Assembly: GCA_964058805.1 (NCBI GenBank) | Contig: CAXKVV010001308.1 | Coordinates: 1 to 35,397, forward strand | Origin: Schoenoplectus triqueter | Lineage: Eukaryota > Streptophyta > Magnoliopsida > Poales > Cyperaceae | Direction of reading: 5' to 3' | Length of the DNA: 35,397 nucleotides | Shown here: positions 8,626 through 17,721 of the stretch, piece by piece | Layout: the number at the start of each line of letters is the position of its first letter | How positions within the stretch are numbered: the stretch's first letter is position 1 | Notes under the pieces: model-generated | Databases searched by the model: none | The model's input: the letters and a program-made list of their open reading frames with translations, nothing else | Told to the model about the DNA's origin: nothing | Translations under genes and position numbers: made by a program

Positions 8626-10365
8626 TTAGAAAGCGGTTCCCACCAGGCTTTGAGGGAATTGTCTTAACAACAGTGCATCATTGCCGCCCGTGTTACCGCA
8701 TGAGGCTACAAAGTGGGCCAGGTGTTGTTCGGGGTTCAGGTCTTTATTGCCTTCCCCGGAGAAGGTCCTGAAGCGGGGGATCACATACCCTTTAGGATAT
8801 TCTTCCAAGTCGTATACGGCAGGGTATGGATGTCCACAGTTTTTAACGGGAGGGATAGCGTATCCACCTCCAGCTATTTGCATTTGCTGGGCAATCATGG
8901 CTTGAATTTCTTTCCGGGATATTCCCGTTGGTTCAGCCTCCACATCTATGGTTCTGTGTGGATAGGGTTTAGAATCGACGGGTTGTTTCCCTTTATGATT
9001 GCTTTTGGTACTGTGGACCCCCTCTTGACGGGAGCTACCAGCTTTGAAATTGGCGTCTTGTGATTCTTGTAACGACTTGACCGCCTTAATCAATTCTTCA
9101 TTCTGCTTCAGCATGGTAGCGATTAGCTCCCGTTGCCTAATCAGCTCTTCGTCCCGTGCCTCGATGTGGCCTTTTAGTATTTCAATTTCATCGATAGGCA
9201 TTTCGGGACGTGCTTCGACGTCATCTTCATTGTCGAAAAGGTCAGGGTTTTCATTATGGTCTTCTCCTTCCCTGCTATTGCCTTCGGGGTTGACTCTCTT
9301 TGGGGGTCTCCCTTTTCTACCATTATTTTTGTTGGTGTTTGTGACGTGAGCTTGATTAGGCGGAGACTGGTCATCCTGGACCATATTCACCTCTCCATCA
9401 GTATCTGGGTCAGTATCGTAGCTTATACTGATGGTGTTGACCGAGAAGTGCTCCTCATAGCGAGCGGTTCTTCTCTTCTTCTTGGCTTGGTCGGGGGCAG
9501 TTATTTTTAGGTTATTGAGTGGTATTCTCGAGCCTAATCGGCTGAATACACTCTTTTGACCCAAGCGGCTAAACACGCTCTCGGACGGAGCGTTGGACCT
9601 GCCGGCCTTACTGGGCTGGGTTTGAGACTGGGGTTTTATTGGCTGGGAACCCTTCGGGACCCACACCTGCTGGGTGCTAGGTGTTGCCTTTGGTATAAAC
9701 CTCCTTGGGTTCGGAGTGGAGGCAATGGCTTGCGGCTGAGCCATGCCTTGAGAGTGATCGGGGCGGGAGACGTATCGTCTCAACCTAGCGTTTTTAACGC
9801 TCTTCCTCTGTTTGAGGGCCTTGTGAGCCTTGTAGATGGCTTCTGCAGGAGCTGGAGACTTGTTCTGGCGGCGCTGAGGCCTTTGAGTTGGGCGAGGTGT
9901 GGGCTTAGGCACCTCCCATGCCTGGCGGAGCTGGCCTGTGGCCGAGTTCTTGGCCACTATTCGGAGGGCCGTAAATTTGTTAGAGACTGGGATAGCTGGC
10001 TTAGCCACCAGCTGATTCTGGTATGCATCCAGGGCCCTCTTCCTGGACGCTTGAGAGTTGCGGGCAGTCTGGGCTGCTGCTTTTGGGGCTGTCCTCTTGG
10101 ACGGGCGCCTTCTCCTCTTTGGGGAGGCAGTAGGAGAGGCCATGACGTTGTTGGAGATTCCCTTGGGAGTTAGGGTGATCGATTCTTCCTCCTCGTCCTG
10201 AATAGAGATCTGGACGGTCGCGGGAGTGAAGACGGCCACTGGAGCTGGGCCATAGACAGTCAGTTCTTGTGGGATGGTCCCAAAGAACATGAAAAGCTTG
10301 CCCTCTGGGCTCTGTGCAGGAGTGACGGTGTAGGGAGCAAGGTTGAAGTTTCCAAAGTACGCCAT
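8626..10365 (-). CDS. Gypsy gag N-terminal ORF, ended early by an in-frame stop
   Basis: A 579-residue ORF that starts 117 bases after the primer-binding-site candidate. The N-terminal half is basic and rich in Pro, Ser and Arg, and includes a repeated SVFSRLG motif. Around residues 387-435 lies a charged coiled-coil-like segment (EARDEELIRQRELIA). The last ~50 residues (from RTFSGEGNKD) match the start of the plant retrotrans_gag capsid domain, then TAA at 8626-8628 cuts the domain in the middle. The rest of the domain continues in the same frame immediately after the stop and runs into the pol ORF. The stop lies inside the capsid fold and not at a gag/pol boundary, so I infer a nonsense mutation and not a programmed readthrough site. 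As it stands the element should not make full-length capsid. Confidence 0.9.
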   Translation of the reverse strand: MAYFGNFNLAPYTVTPAQSPEGKLFMFFGTIPQELTVYGPAPVAVFTPATVQISIQDEEEESITLTPKGISNNVMASPTASPKRRRRPSKRTAPKAAAQTARNSQASRKRALDAYQNQLVAKPAIPVSNKFTALRIVAKNSATGQLRQAWEVPKPTPRPTQRPQRRQNKSPAPAEAIYKAHKALKQRKSVKNARLRRYVSRPDHSQGMAQPQAIASTPNPRRFIPKATPSTQQVWVPKGSQPIKPQSQTQPSKAGRSNAPSESVFSRLGQKSVFSRLGSRIPLNNLKITAPDQAKKKRRTARYEEHFSVNTISISYDTDPDTDGEVNMVQDDQSPPNQAHVTNTNKNNGRKGRPPKRVNPEGNSREGEDHNENPDLFDNEDDVEARPEMPIDEIEILKGHIEARDEELIRQRELIATMLKQNEELIKAVKSLQESQDANFKAGSSRQEGVHSTKSNHKGKQPVDSKPYPHRTIDVEAEPTGISRKEIQAMIAQQMQIAGGGYAIPPVKNCGHPYPAVYDLEEYPKGYVIPRFRTFSGEGNKDLNPEQHLAHFVASCGNTGGNDALLLRQFPQSLVGTAF

Positions 10366-10481
10366 TTCCTACAAAAACAAAAACACTTGAAAATTATTAG
10401 TCATTTTAGCACATAGAAGACTACTTGTATCTCTTAATTATTCTATTTGCCTCTCTCTTTCAGAGATAAGAGGAGAATCTA
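10366..10481 (-). other. Gypsy 5' leader between primer site and gag start
   Basis: A short untranslated leader of about 116 bases between the primer-binding-site candidate and the gag ATG at 10,365. It is A/T-rich and includes a purine-rich run in element orientation. No packaging signal can be identified by eye. Confidence 0.5.
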
Positions 10482-10500
10482 GGTCCCACCGGGCGTGCCA
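10482..10500 (-). other. Candidate primer binding site of the gypsy element
   Basis: On the minus strand this reads TGGCACGCCCGGTGGGACC. It begins with the TGG that pairs with a tRNA CCA end and sits 5 bases inside a CA dinucleotide that could end the 5' LTR, just upstream of gag. Position and first bases fit a primer binding site. I cannot assign the priming tRNA without a tRNA set to compare. Confidence 0.6.
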
Positions 10501-10798
10501 GATCCTGTGCGACCCTTTTTCGCGCGCCGCCGCACCGCCGCCGGGCGATGGGTTCTGCGGAAGAAGGACACGGAGATCCCTCCCGAGCGTGCATCTGATG
10601 GGTGTCGGCCGATTCTGCCGTTTAGAGATATTGGGATGCACATTCAGGGGGTTTTTAGTGATTGTGAGTTCTTGTAGATTCCGGTGGGCGCAAGCCCCCA
10701 CCGTTAATTACCCTGGGCTACGAACCTCGAGGCACCTCTGGATCTTTGAAAGAGAGAAGCAAATAGTATAGTTAAAAGATGGTCAAGTGGTCGTCTAG

Positions 10799-10808
10799 GT
10801 TTATAAAA
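10799..10808 (-). promoter_or_regulatory. TATA-like box of the putative gypsy LTR promoter
   Basis: TTTTATAAAC on the minus strand, about 300 bases upstream of the LTR/primer-site junction, with the repeated U3 motif array on its upstream side. The placement fits an LTR promoter. The start site near 10,770 is inferred only. Confidence 0.4.
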
Positions 10809-10828
10809 CGGGATCTACGGAAGATGAA

Positions 10829-11418
10829 CCTACAAACAGATCGGTTCAATCTAGGGAAGACAAAACCTACAAACAGATCGGTTTTATCCTATGGGGGACG
10901 AACCTACAAACAGACCGGTTCAGTCCATGCCACCTCGAGATGTAACCTTACCAACAGACCAGGTTAATCTCTTCATAGGGGGCTTGAGGTGAGTCTACAT
11001 ACAGACCGACTCGACCTCCGTTGATCTAGAAGATAAACCTACAAACAGACCGGTTCAATCTTAACTAGTCAACAACCAATCACACAAAATACAACTCGAA
11101 GCGCTGAGCCGGTTGATCTTGAGGTTGGTGAATCAGGAGAAGGGTGGCTATGGCCCACGTGTTTCTTCTCACCGATCTTCTAGATCATGAATTCGTAGCA
11201 CTAAGCCGATTCATAAACCTAGGAAACACAATTGCACACAATGTCAAACCTGAAGCGCTGGGCCAGTTCAACATTGAGGCATGTGTAAGTGAAGGAACCT
11301 ACCTACAGAACGGTTCACATTCACTGTTTTGTGGATGAATCTACCAACAGACCGATTCAATCTCACAGTCTCGGGAAATGAGTTGGGAAACAAACTCATC
11401 GACGGACGAATTCAGTCT
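10829..11418. repeat. Degenerate array of a ~20-bp motif (CCTACAAACAGAYCGGTTCA)
   Basis: About nine copies of CCTACAAACAGAYCGGTTCA-like sequence, at 10829, 10866, 10903, 10946, 10993, 11038, 11298, 11341 and 11396 (approximate starts). The first three are spaced exactly 37 bases apart, the next about 43-47, and later ones diverge. Copies keep CAGACCG best. The array lies in the putative U3 upstream of the TATA-like box in element orientation, so it could act as repeated enhancer modules. That role is inferred. Confidence 0.8.
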
Positions 11419-11429
11419 TGCCAGCTCAA

Positions 11430-11988
11430 ATGGTCATGAATTACTTGTTCACGACACCGAGTCATTAAGATGTCACTTCGCTAGGACATCATAATGTTCT
11501 TCATCTTCAAAGTCGACATATCTCTCCATGCTGATGTCGTAGCTTTGGTCAATCTTCAACGAACGTCAAGATGTTCTTGTCTTGACTAATCATTCTATGG
11601 GTTGCATTACTTGTGCAAAATTACTATGTAGCCCTACACCCCTTGTGTGAGCATATTCAATCATGAGTTACTTGCTCATGGCAGCGAGTCATTAAGATGT
11701 CACCTCTCTAGGACATCGTAATGTTCTTCTTCTTCAGAGTCGACGTATATCTTCATGTTAGTATCGTAGCTCTGGTTATTCTTCGTCAAACATCAAGATG
11801 TTCCTGTCTCGATGTATCTTCTCAGGTTGCTATCGAAGCCTTAATCTTCTCACGTCAAGATGTTCTTGTCTCAACGTATCTTATTATTCTTCATCAAGTG
11901 TCAAGATATTCTTGTCTCGACGTATCTCTCTAAATGTTGTGCAAATATTCTCATGTGACTCTACACTCCTTGTGTGAGTATTTTTATT
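11430..11988. repeat. Imperfect direct repeat, two units of ~230 and ~325 bp
   Basis: Unit 1 (about 11,430-11,660) and unit 2 (about 11,662-11,988) share GAGTCATTAAGATGTCAC, a block around TAGGACATC.TAATGTTCTTC, an AGTCGACATAT/GTCGACGTAT block, TCAAGATGTTC and a terminal CCTTGTGTGAG. Unit 2 is longer because an internal TCAAGATGTTCTTGTCTC.ACGTATCT motif repeats about three times. No protein is encoded. It could be the outer U3 of the gypsy LTR or flanking DNA. Confidence 0.8.
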
Positions 11989-11989
11989 C

Positions 11990-12049
11990 ATCTTAAAATA
12001 CACAAAGCTCATATAATATCTCTTATTATTATCTCTATTATAAAGGTGC

Positions 12050-12081
<32 letters not shown>

Positions 12082-13230
12082 TTATTTATTCTATTTATCT
12101 ATGTAGAAAATTATTTACAAAAATAATAAGAAAAGGGGTAGCTATTAACTTAGAATTTTATTTATATTTTTGGATTTTTTTTTTATAATAGCTAAAATAG
12201 TAGAATTTTATTTTTATTATTTCTAAACTCTATTTATTCTATAGAAAATCACTTACTAAAATAACAGAAAATAAAATGGCTATGATTTTTATTTGTATTT
12301 TTAAAATGTTCATAATAGCTAAAGTAATAGGATTTTATTATTATATTCTATTATATTGAAATACTATTCATTATGTAAGAATCATTTACAAAATTAAAAG
12401 ATGGTTAGCTATACTATTTTACTATTATTATTTTTATTATATATTTTTTATTTTTAATATCTATAATAGCTAAAAAGAAATCATTACTAATATTCTATCT
12501 TATTTATTATACTATTCATTATATCTATTTTTATTATTTCTATTTATTATCTATAGAAAAGTATAAGATTTTTATTATTAATTGAAAATAGTCATAAGAG
12601 ATGAAATTCATTATGTTTTTATTACAACTATTATTTTTATTACATTTTATTCATCAAAAGTATATATTTTTATATTTGTAAAGAAATACAAAAGAAATAC
12701 AATTCATATTATAAAACTATATTATTATTCTTTATTGTAAAAGAAAATGTATTTATTACCATAGTAGTATATCTTGTATATTTTGTGCTATTTATTTTTA
12801 TTATTCTTTTTACAGAAAACATCAATATAATATCTATTATTATATATATTTTTTTATTTATCAAAGAATATAGCTAATCTCACTTTTATTATAGCATATT
12901 ACTATCATCATTATTATTTCATGGAAAATCACTTGAAAAATCACTAAAATATATCTAGTTATTATTTATGATTTTTATTTGTATTTTTGGAATTTTTATA
13001 GTATTTAAAATGACAAGTCAAAGCTAGGTCAACTATATCAATATATGTAATGTATTTTGCTTTTAAATTGTTTTATCATGATTATGTCTCTAAAACTGGA
13101 ATATTATTGTATAGAAAAATAGTATGAAAAATAAGAAAATTTTAGAAACAAATTTGAGTCAATTTGGAGTTCAATAGCATTTTCAAATCATTTATTTACT
13201 CCATATTATTACTATTCTGTTATTATTTAA
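11990..13230. repeat. AT-rich degenerate tandem repeat region with an (ATT)n microsatellite
   Basis: Very AT-rich DNA with no gene. An (ATT)n run lies at about 12,058-12,081. Beneath the low complexity a unit of about 132-138 bases recurs: an AGAAAATcAcTTACtAAAATAA-like block at 12,105, 12,243, about 12,377 and again near 12,927, each followed by a GATTTTTATTTGTATTTTTGGA-like block and an ATAATAGCTAAAaTAgTAG block. Copies are strongly diverged. This resembles decayed satellite or LTR-internal repeat DNA. Confidence 0.6.
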
Positions 13231-15780
13231 TTAGTGGGCTTAATCTGGGCCGCCAGATCTATATCAAGATTGGTGCGCATCTTTCCAATTCCCTTCTTCA
13301 TTTGGGCCGCCAGATTAGTTTGAGATAAGTGTTTAATGGATCTACGGCCCAGATTAGTGCAAAGTTATTATTCAAATGTTTAAACATATCTGGGCCGCTT
13401 GATTTAATTAAGATACGTGTTTAGTGATTCTAAGGCCCAGATCTTTTCCTTCTAATTTCTCTAAACTTTTAATGGATCTCATCCGCCGACGAATCTTCAA
13501 GATTGGTGATCGCTTCAATGATCGTGCAAAGGAAGTCTCTTCAGCCTCCGACCTTCTAATACATTGAGATCCGTGCAATGTGGTGTTCCCGGTGATCAAG
13601 AACTCCGTCCGGTGATCGGCCGACAGTTTGAGCATCGTCTATATGGGAGAAGTTCACCTGTGCCTTCTGATTAGGGATTCACACGATGAATCAAGAGAGA
13701 GAGCTGTACCGATTTCGGTACAGTGACACCACTCGGTACCGAGTTGGATTAAATGGATTTATCAATTAAATTGATCGTTAATTCATGCAATTCTTGCGTT
13801 ATACCCCATCGCCATGACATAATCAAGATGTTCATTCACTACTTTTAAGTAATTAACTCCAATTACAACGAGTATCTTCAAGCAATTTATACAGTTTCGT
13901 ACCAGTTAAAGAATCAATTGCAATCTTGATTGCTTGAGCCTTGGATATGAACTGTACATGCTCACCACCCCTTTGTACAGCTTTGCTTGATTTATCTGGT
14001 AATTAGAATCATGAATTGATGGTGAATTTCATGTTGCTGTACAGAAGGGATGCGCGACCGAGTGTATTCACTGGATTATCACAGATTTCATTATCAATTA
14101 CACTCAATTGAGGCCCAATCGATCAATCAATCTTGCAATGATATCAGGAGGGTTACACAAACCCTTCAACTGACCTCAATTACAATTATTCATCAAAATC
14201 CTATTGAATAGTACTTGGGAGGGTTACAAAAACCCTTCAACCAAGTTTCATGCGATCCTGTATCATCTCACATCACAACCAGTGTCAATAAAAACAAAAG
14301 AAAGTAAAAGAAGATGAAGGGGATAGAGGGAGAAACAGAAAGAATTGAAATAATGAAAGAAATCAGAAAATCTTATTGCTAATTCACCATTTGCACCAAT
14401 GCTTTTAGAATCTGTACATGATTGACCATGATTACCTAATCTCTGATGATTCTTGAGATGAACTAGTTGCTGGCCAAAGGTCTAAGCTTTGTATGGTTGA
14501 AGAAATTGGATCAAGAACAACTAATCTCTCTTTACAACTGTTCTTTTTCTCTCTCTCTTTGCTTTTCACTGCCAGTCTCTTTTTCTCAATAGCCAGGATA
14601 GGGTTTATATAGATTAGAAGCTTAATTGTGATTGGTAGATTGATTAGTGGCCGGATTATGCTTCTCAATTAATCTCATCCCTTGATTGCTTCTTATTCAA
14701 TGGTTAGGATCAAATTGTGTTTCTTTTTCAGCTAATTCATTGACTTGAGTCAACCCTTGACAGTTCTAGGTTGTTAGAGTTAGTTAAATCTTCTTTCTAT
14801 TTACTCCTTTGCCACTCACCCCTATCACTCGGGTCTCCCATGTTTCCAGAGCCTTCTAGAACATTCTAAGCACTTGATCACTCCCAGTATACTCCCTATA
14901 TAACCTCCAAGTCTTTGTAATCTCAATTAATCGATTTGAAAGTTCATTTCTTCTCTCAAGCCCCATAATCGGCCTATCCATTCAATCATCACCTTTCTTT
15001 CATCTGACCTTCCAATTGACAGCTTGTTCAACCTCTCCTTACCCCCTGGAGTCGATCTAGCATCCCTGCCTAGTCAATTGAGCATTATTCCACTGAGTTC
15101 AAGCACCCATGCCCACGGCCGGTTTGTGAATTGGTGGAACATCGACCTAGAGGCTTCAAACATTCACCCTGGCTCTTGCCTTAGCGTCGTGTATGTAAAA
15201 GAAGTGAGCTTGCATGATCAATTGAACTCACAAGCATTTGTAAAGGTAATTTCCATTTTTAAGCCGATCAATTGCTTCTGTCCAATGCTATCTCTTCTCT
15301 TGCTAATTCCTTCAATTGACTGCTTGAACGAGATCTCAATAGTGTCTGGAAGCCTCTGTGAAGAAGGATCGGAGTAAGGCATCGTGTAGACTCGTCTCCC
15401 ATTGATGGCACCTTCACAGTCGGGCGGGAGGAAGAGGAAGAGAGGAAGAAGAGAATGGGACGAGGGAGGATCATCTTCGGCCGCGCGCGGTGCATGTGAG
15501 CCAACACTCCCAGCAGTGCAAAGTCAGAGAGAGGAGACGCATGGGCCAGGTACACACTTCATTCTTCGTTAGATTTAAATTTCTGACTGTGAATGTGCAT
15601 AGACATGGTGTATGTCTGCTAGTGTGTGCTATACTCTCATAAACCTGACATATGGGCCCCATGTGTAAGCATCTGAGTCTCGGCCCATTAGTCTAGTTAT
15701 GGATTAGTTAATCCCTTGCTTAGGTTTAATTGATCTGACTTGGCACATCCTGATAGGTCCACTTGTTTAATCAATCTATT
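13231..15780. other. Intergenic region, no gene recognised
   Basis: No reading frame here resembles a known protein. Local features: TGGGCC/GGCCCA-containing blocks in both orientations between 13,234 and 13,440; a 9-bp-arm palindrome CTGTACCGA..TCGGTACAG at 13,704-13,723; and a short repeated phrase GAGGGTTACA.AAACCCTTCAA at about 14,149 and 14,220. The open frame at 15,024-15,377 on the plus strand has no recognisable domain and I do not call it a gene. Confidence 0.5.
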
Positions 15781-15818
15781 AATCATCTGTTATAGTATGC
15801 TGAGGTGGCTCTGTAGTG

Positions 15819-16240
15819 TAGTGCCATGTGTCACCTCTGGGGTCTGTGTTACCTAGGTGGACCAATAACATGCAGCCATGTGGCAATAGGTTTAGTATGA
15901 TCTGCTGAGGTGTTCTGCTAACAGACTGCCATGTGGCATATGGGGAGTGAGGTGTGCTGCTGTGGTGCTGCCATGTGGTAAGTGTAGAGATGAGGTGGGC
16001 CTGTCAGGTAGAGCCATGTGGCACTGGGGTAGTGAGGTGGCCTCCTCTGGCTGTGCCGTGTGGCATAAGGTTGGGTTAAGTGGACCTCTGGTGTGGTGCC
16101 ATGTGGCACAAGGGTGATGAGGTGGCCCACTGGCTGTCTGCCACGTGGCACTAAGGTGGGGCCCACCTGTCAGTGACTCATACCTGGGTGGGGCCCACTT
16201 GCTGACATGGCCCAATGAGAGGCTGCCACGTGGCACACCC
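15819..16240. repeat. Minisatellite, ~42.5-bp period, carrying TGCCAYGTGGCA
   Basis: Nine copies of a GCCAYGTGGCA-like palindrome start near 15823, 15875, 15928, 15970, 16013, 16055, 16098, 16140 and 16225. From 15928 to 16140 the spacing alternates 42 and 43 bases, and the last gap is 85, exactly two periods. Between palindromes most units have a GTGAGGTGGCC-like phrase. Two or more copies carry CACGTG, the G-box core, and the rest mostly CATGTG. No protein-coding signal. Confidence 0.9.
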
Positions 16241-17030
16241 TCTCTCTTCGATTATTTTATACCTCCTGTGTTTCTTATACCCAGTTTGCACCCAGAGCTG
16301 CTGTTATCCCCAACTTGCACCCAGAACTGCTCTGATCAAATCTCAACCTTTGATTAATCTATTTAATCTGCCTTTATTTTCCCTGAATTTATTATGATAG
16401 CTCCACTTATCCAAAAATTATGAAATTTTCACCAAAAATCCCTAAATTCATGATGATCATCCCTGTAATTTTTAATTCCATTTTTACCCCTCCTTCTCTG
16501 GATTAAAAATTCTTTTATTCATAAAACCCTATTATTCTTTATGAATTAATCCCTGATCTCAATTATAGCTCAATGTCTCTGCCAATTATCTCTCTCTTGC
16601 AGAAACCACCCTAACTAAATACCAATTAGACTTATATTGATATCCATTAGGGCTTGATTTGATCAAATGCTGACTACTTATCAGCAATTAATACAAATCT
16701 AGACTTGATCAGGTGGTTGCTCCCAGCTTTGGCACCTGATCAGTCTTGTGAAATTGACTTTCAATCCCTTAACATGAGGGTGACTTGGTCAAAGAACTGA
16801 CTACTTATCAGTAATTGACACAAATCAAAGCATGGTTAGGTGGTTGCTCGCAGCTTTGGCACCAGGTCAGCCTTGAAAGCAAAATCACATTTGGAATTTC
16901 TCATGACTAGTTGCATCAAAATGCTAGCTTGGCATTGACATCATTTCATGTAGCATTGGGATTATACTGCTTCAGCTCCTTTCTAGGGTTAGCTCCAAAG
17001 GCAGATTTTTAGGGTTCAATTCTGACTCCT
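16241..17030. repeat. Intergenic DNA with a 127-bp tandem duplication
   Basis: No gene seen. At about 16,648-16,760 and 16,783-16,880 two diverged copies share TGACTACTTATCAG, GGTGGTTGCTC.CAGCTTTGGCACC and a following GTCAG.CTTG. The offset of the TGACTACTTATCAG block is 127 bases (16,671 and 16,798). Each copy starts with a TGATTTGATCAAA/TGACTTGGTCAAA block. Confidence 0.75.
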
Positions 17031-17122
17031 TCGATAGGTCACTGAGGTGTGGGGTCCACCTGTCAGTGAAAATGGTCATATGGATGACTCATCAGATAGG
17101 CTATATTGTTAGATTCATCTAC

Positions 17123-17560
17123 AAGGGACTGCCAGGTGGGTCCCACTCGTCAGACAAAAATGTAATCAAATGGCTGACCCATCAAGAGATTTTCTCTCTC
17201 CTGAATCTCCCGAGGGTCAGCCACCTCGAATGAGTAGGAGGTGGTGGGGTATTTATATCCTCGTCTTTCACCATATTATTTCATTGTGGGATTAATGCTT
17301 AACCTCTGTTCCGGGTTGGTTAGCTTTCTTAACAAAAATAGGCTAGGTCCATGTCATTGGAGCTGCTCATAAGGGACTGCCATGTGGGTCCCACTTGTCA
17401 GAGAAGATAAAATCACATGGTGACACCCAAGAGGTCTCCTCTCTCCCTCGATCTTCTTGGGTGTCACACATGCTGAGTGGATAGAGAATAGCGGGGTATT
17501 TATACTCTTCACTTTGCGCTCAGCATTCCATTGTGGGACTAATGGATTTGTTCCGGGGTT
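17123..17560. repeat. 248-bp direct duplication with a hairpin and TATA-like box in each copy
   Basis: Copy 1 starts at 17,123 and copy 2 at 17,371 with AAGGGACTGCCA.GTGGGTCCCACT. In copy 1, perfect 10-bp arms TGGCTGACCC / GGGTCAGCCA lie at 17,171-17,180 and 17,214-17,223. In copy 2, perfect 13-bp arms GTGACACCCAAGA / TCTTGGGTGTCAC lie at 17,420-17,432 and 17,455-17,467. Each is followed by GGGGTATTTATA and then by CATTGTGGGA.TAATG. The region has no coding frame. Function unknown; it could come from a transposon or LTR promoter. Confidence 0.85.
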
Positions 17561-17721
17561 ATGCAGCGACTTTTCCTGATCAGTGGGCCACCTTTCCACT
17601 GCTTTCTCTCTTCTTCCCCTTTCTTATGATTTTATCATCAATTTATTTCATTTATTCATCCATTCATCCTTGAAACTTTCAAGGGTAAACAGAGCTCTAA
17701 ATAGTATATTAGTCAGAGTAG

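Larger units (their letters stand above)
1..10506 (-). mobile_element. Ty3/gypsy LTR retrotransposon, Tat lineage, partial (3' end off window)
   Basis: Seen: read on the minus strand, this holds a primer-binding-site candidate, a short leader, a gag-type ORF, a very long pol ORF in the same frame, and a non-coding 3' region reaching the left window edge. The order protease, reverse transcriptase, RNase H, second RNase H, integrase identifies Ty3/gypsy. Known: a second, archaeal-type RNase H after the gypsy RNase H marks the plant Tat lineage, which also tends to have long 3' untranslated regions. The only break seen in about 9.1 kb of coding frame is one TAA, which suggests a fairly recent insertion. 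The 5' LTR continues to the right of this interval and is listed separately. No second LTR copy is visible inside the window, so LTR divergence and age cannot be estimated here. Confidence 0.93.
10506..11430 (-). other. Putative 5' LTR of the gypsy element (U5/R and part of U3)
   Basis: In element orientation the LTR would end ...CGCACA at 10,506, followed by five bases and the primer site. A TATA-like TTTTATAAA lies at about 10,799-10,808 on the minus strand, giving an R-U5 of roughly 260 bases. The U5 side (10,510-10,720) is GC-rich and has a hairpin with 7-bp arms at 10,682-10,688 and 10,697-10,703. Upstream of the TATA box is an array of a ~20-bp motif (separate entry). The outer LTR boundary is not resolved; it may lie beyond 11,430. 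A matching 3' LTR is not in the window, so this is inferred from position and signals only. Confidence 0.5.

Noticed and set aside
8626..8628. TAA as a programmed readthrough signal between gag and pol
   Set aside because: It falls inside the capsid domain, uses TAA and not the usual TAG context, and the knuckle follows much later. A mutation is simpler.
9556..10173. 205-residue open frame on the plus strand opposite gag
   Set aside because: Antisense to the gag ORF in a GC-rich segment, no known motifs, no plant gene structure.
10829..11060. Evenly spaced short repeats resembling a CRISPR array
   Set aside because: This is plant nuclear DNA, the repeats are degenerate and the spacers are related to one another. 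It is an LTR-type tandem repeat.
15024..15377. 117-residue open frame, plus strand
   Set aside because: No domain, no repeat-free context, and no splice or codon evidence strong enough to call a gene.
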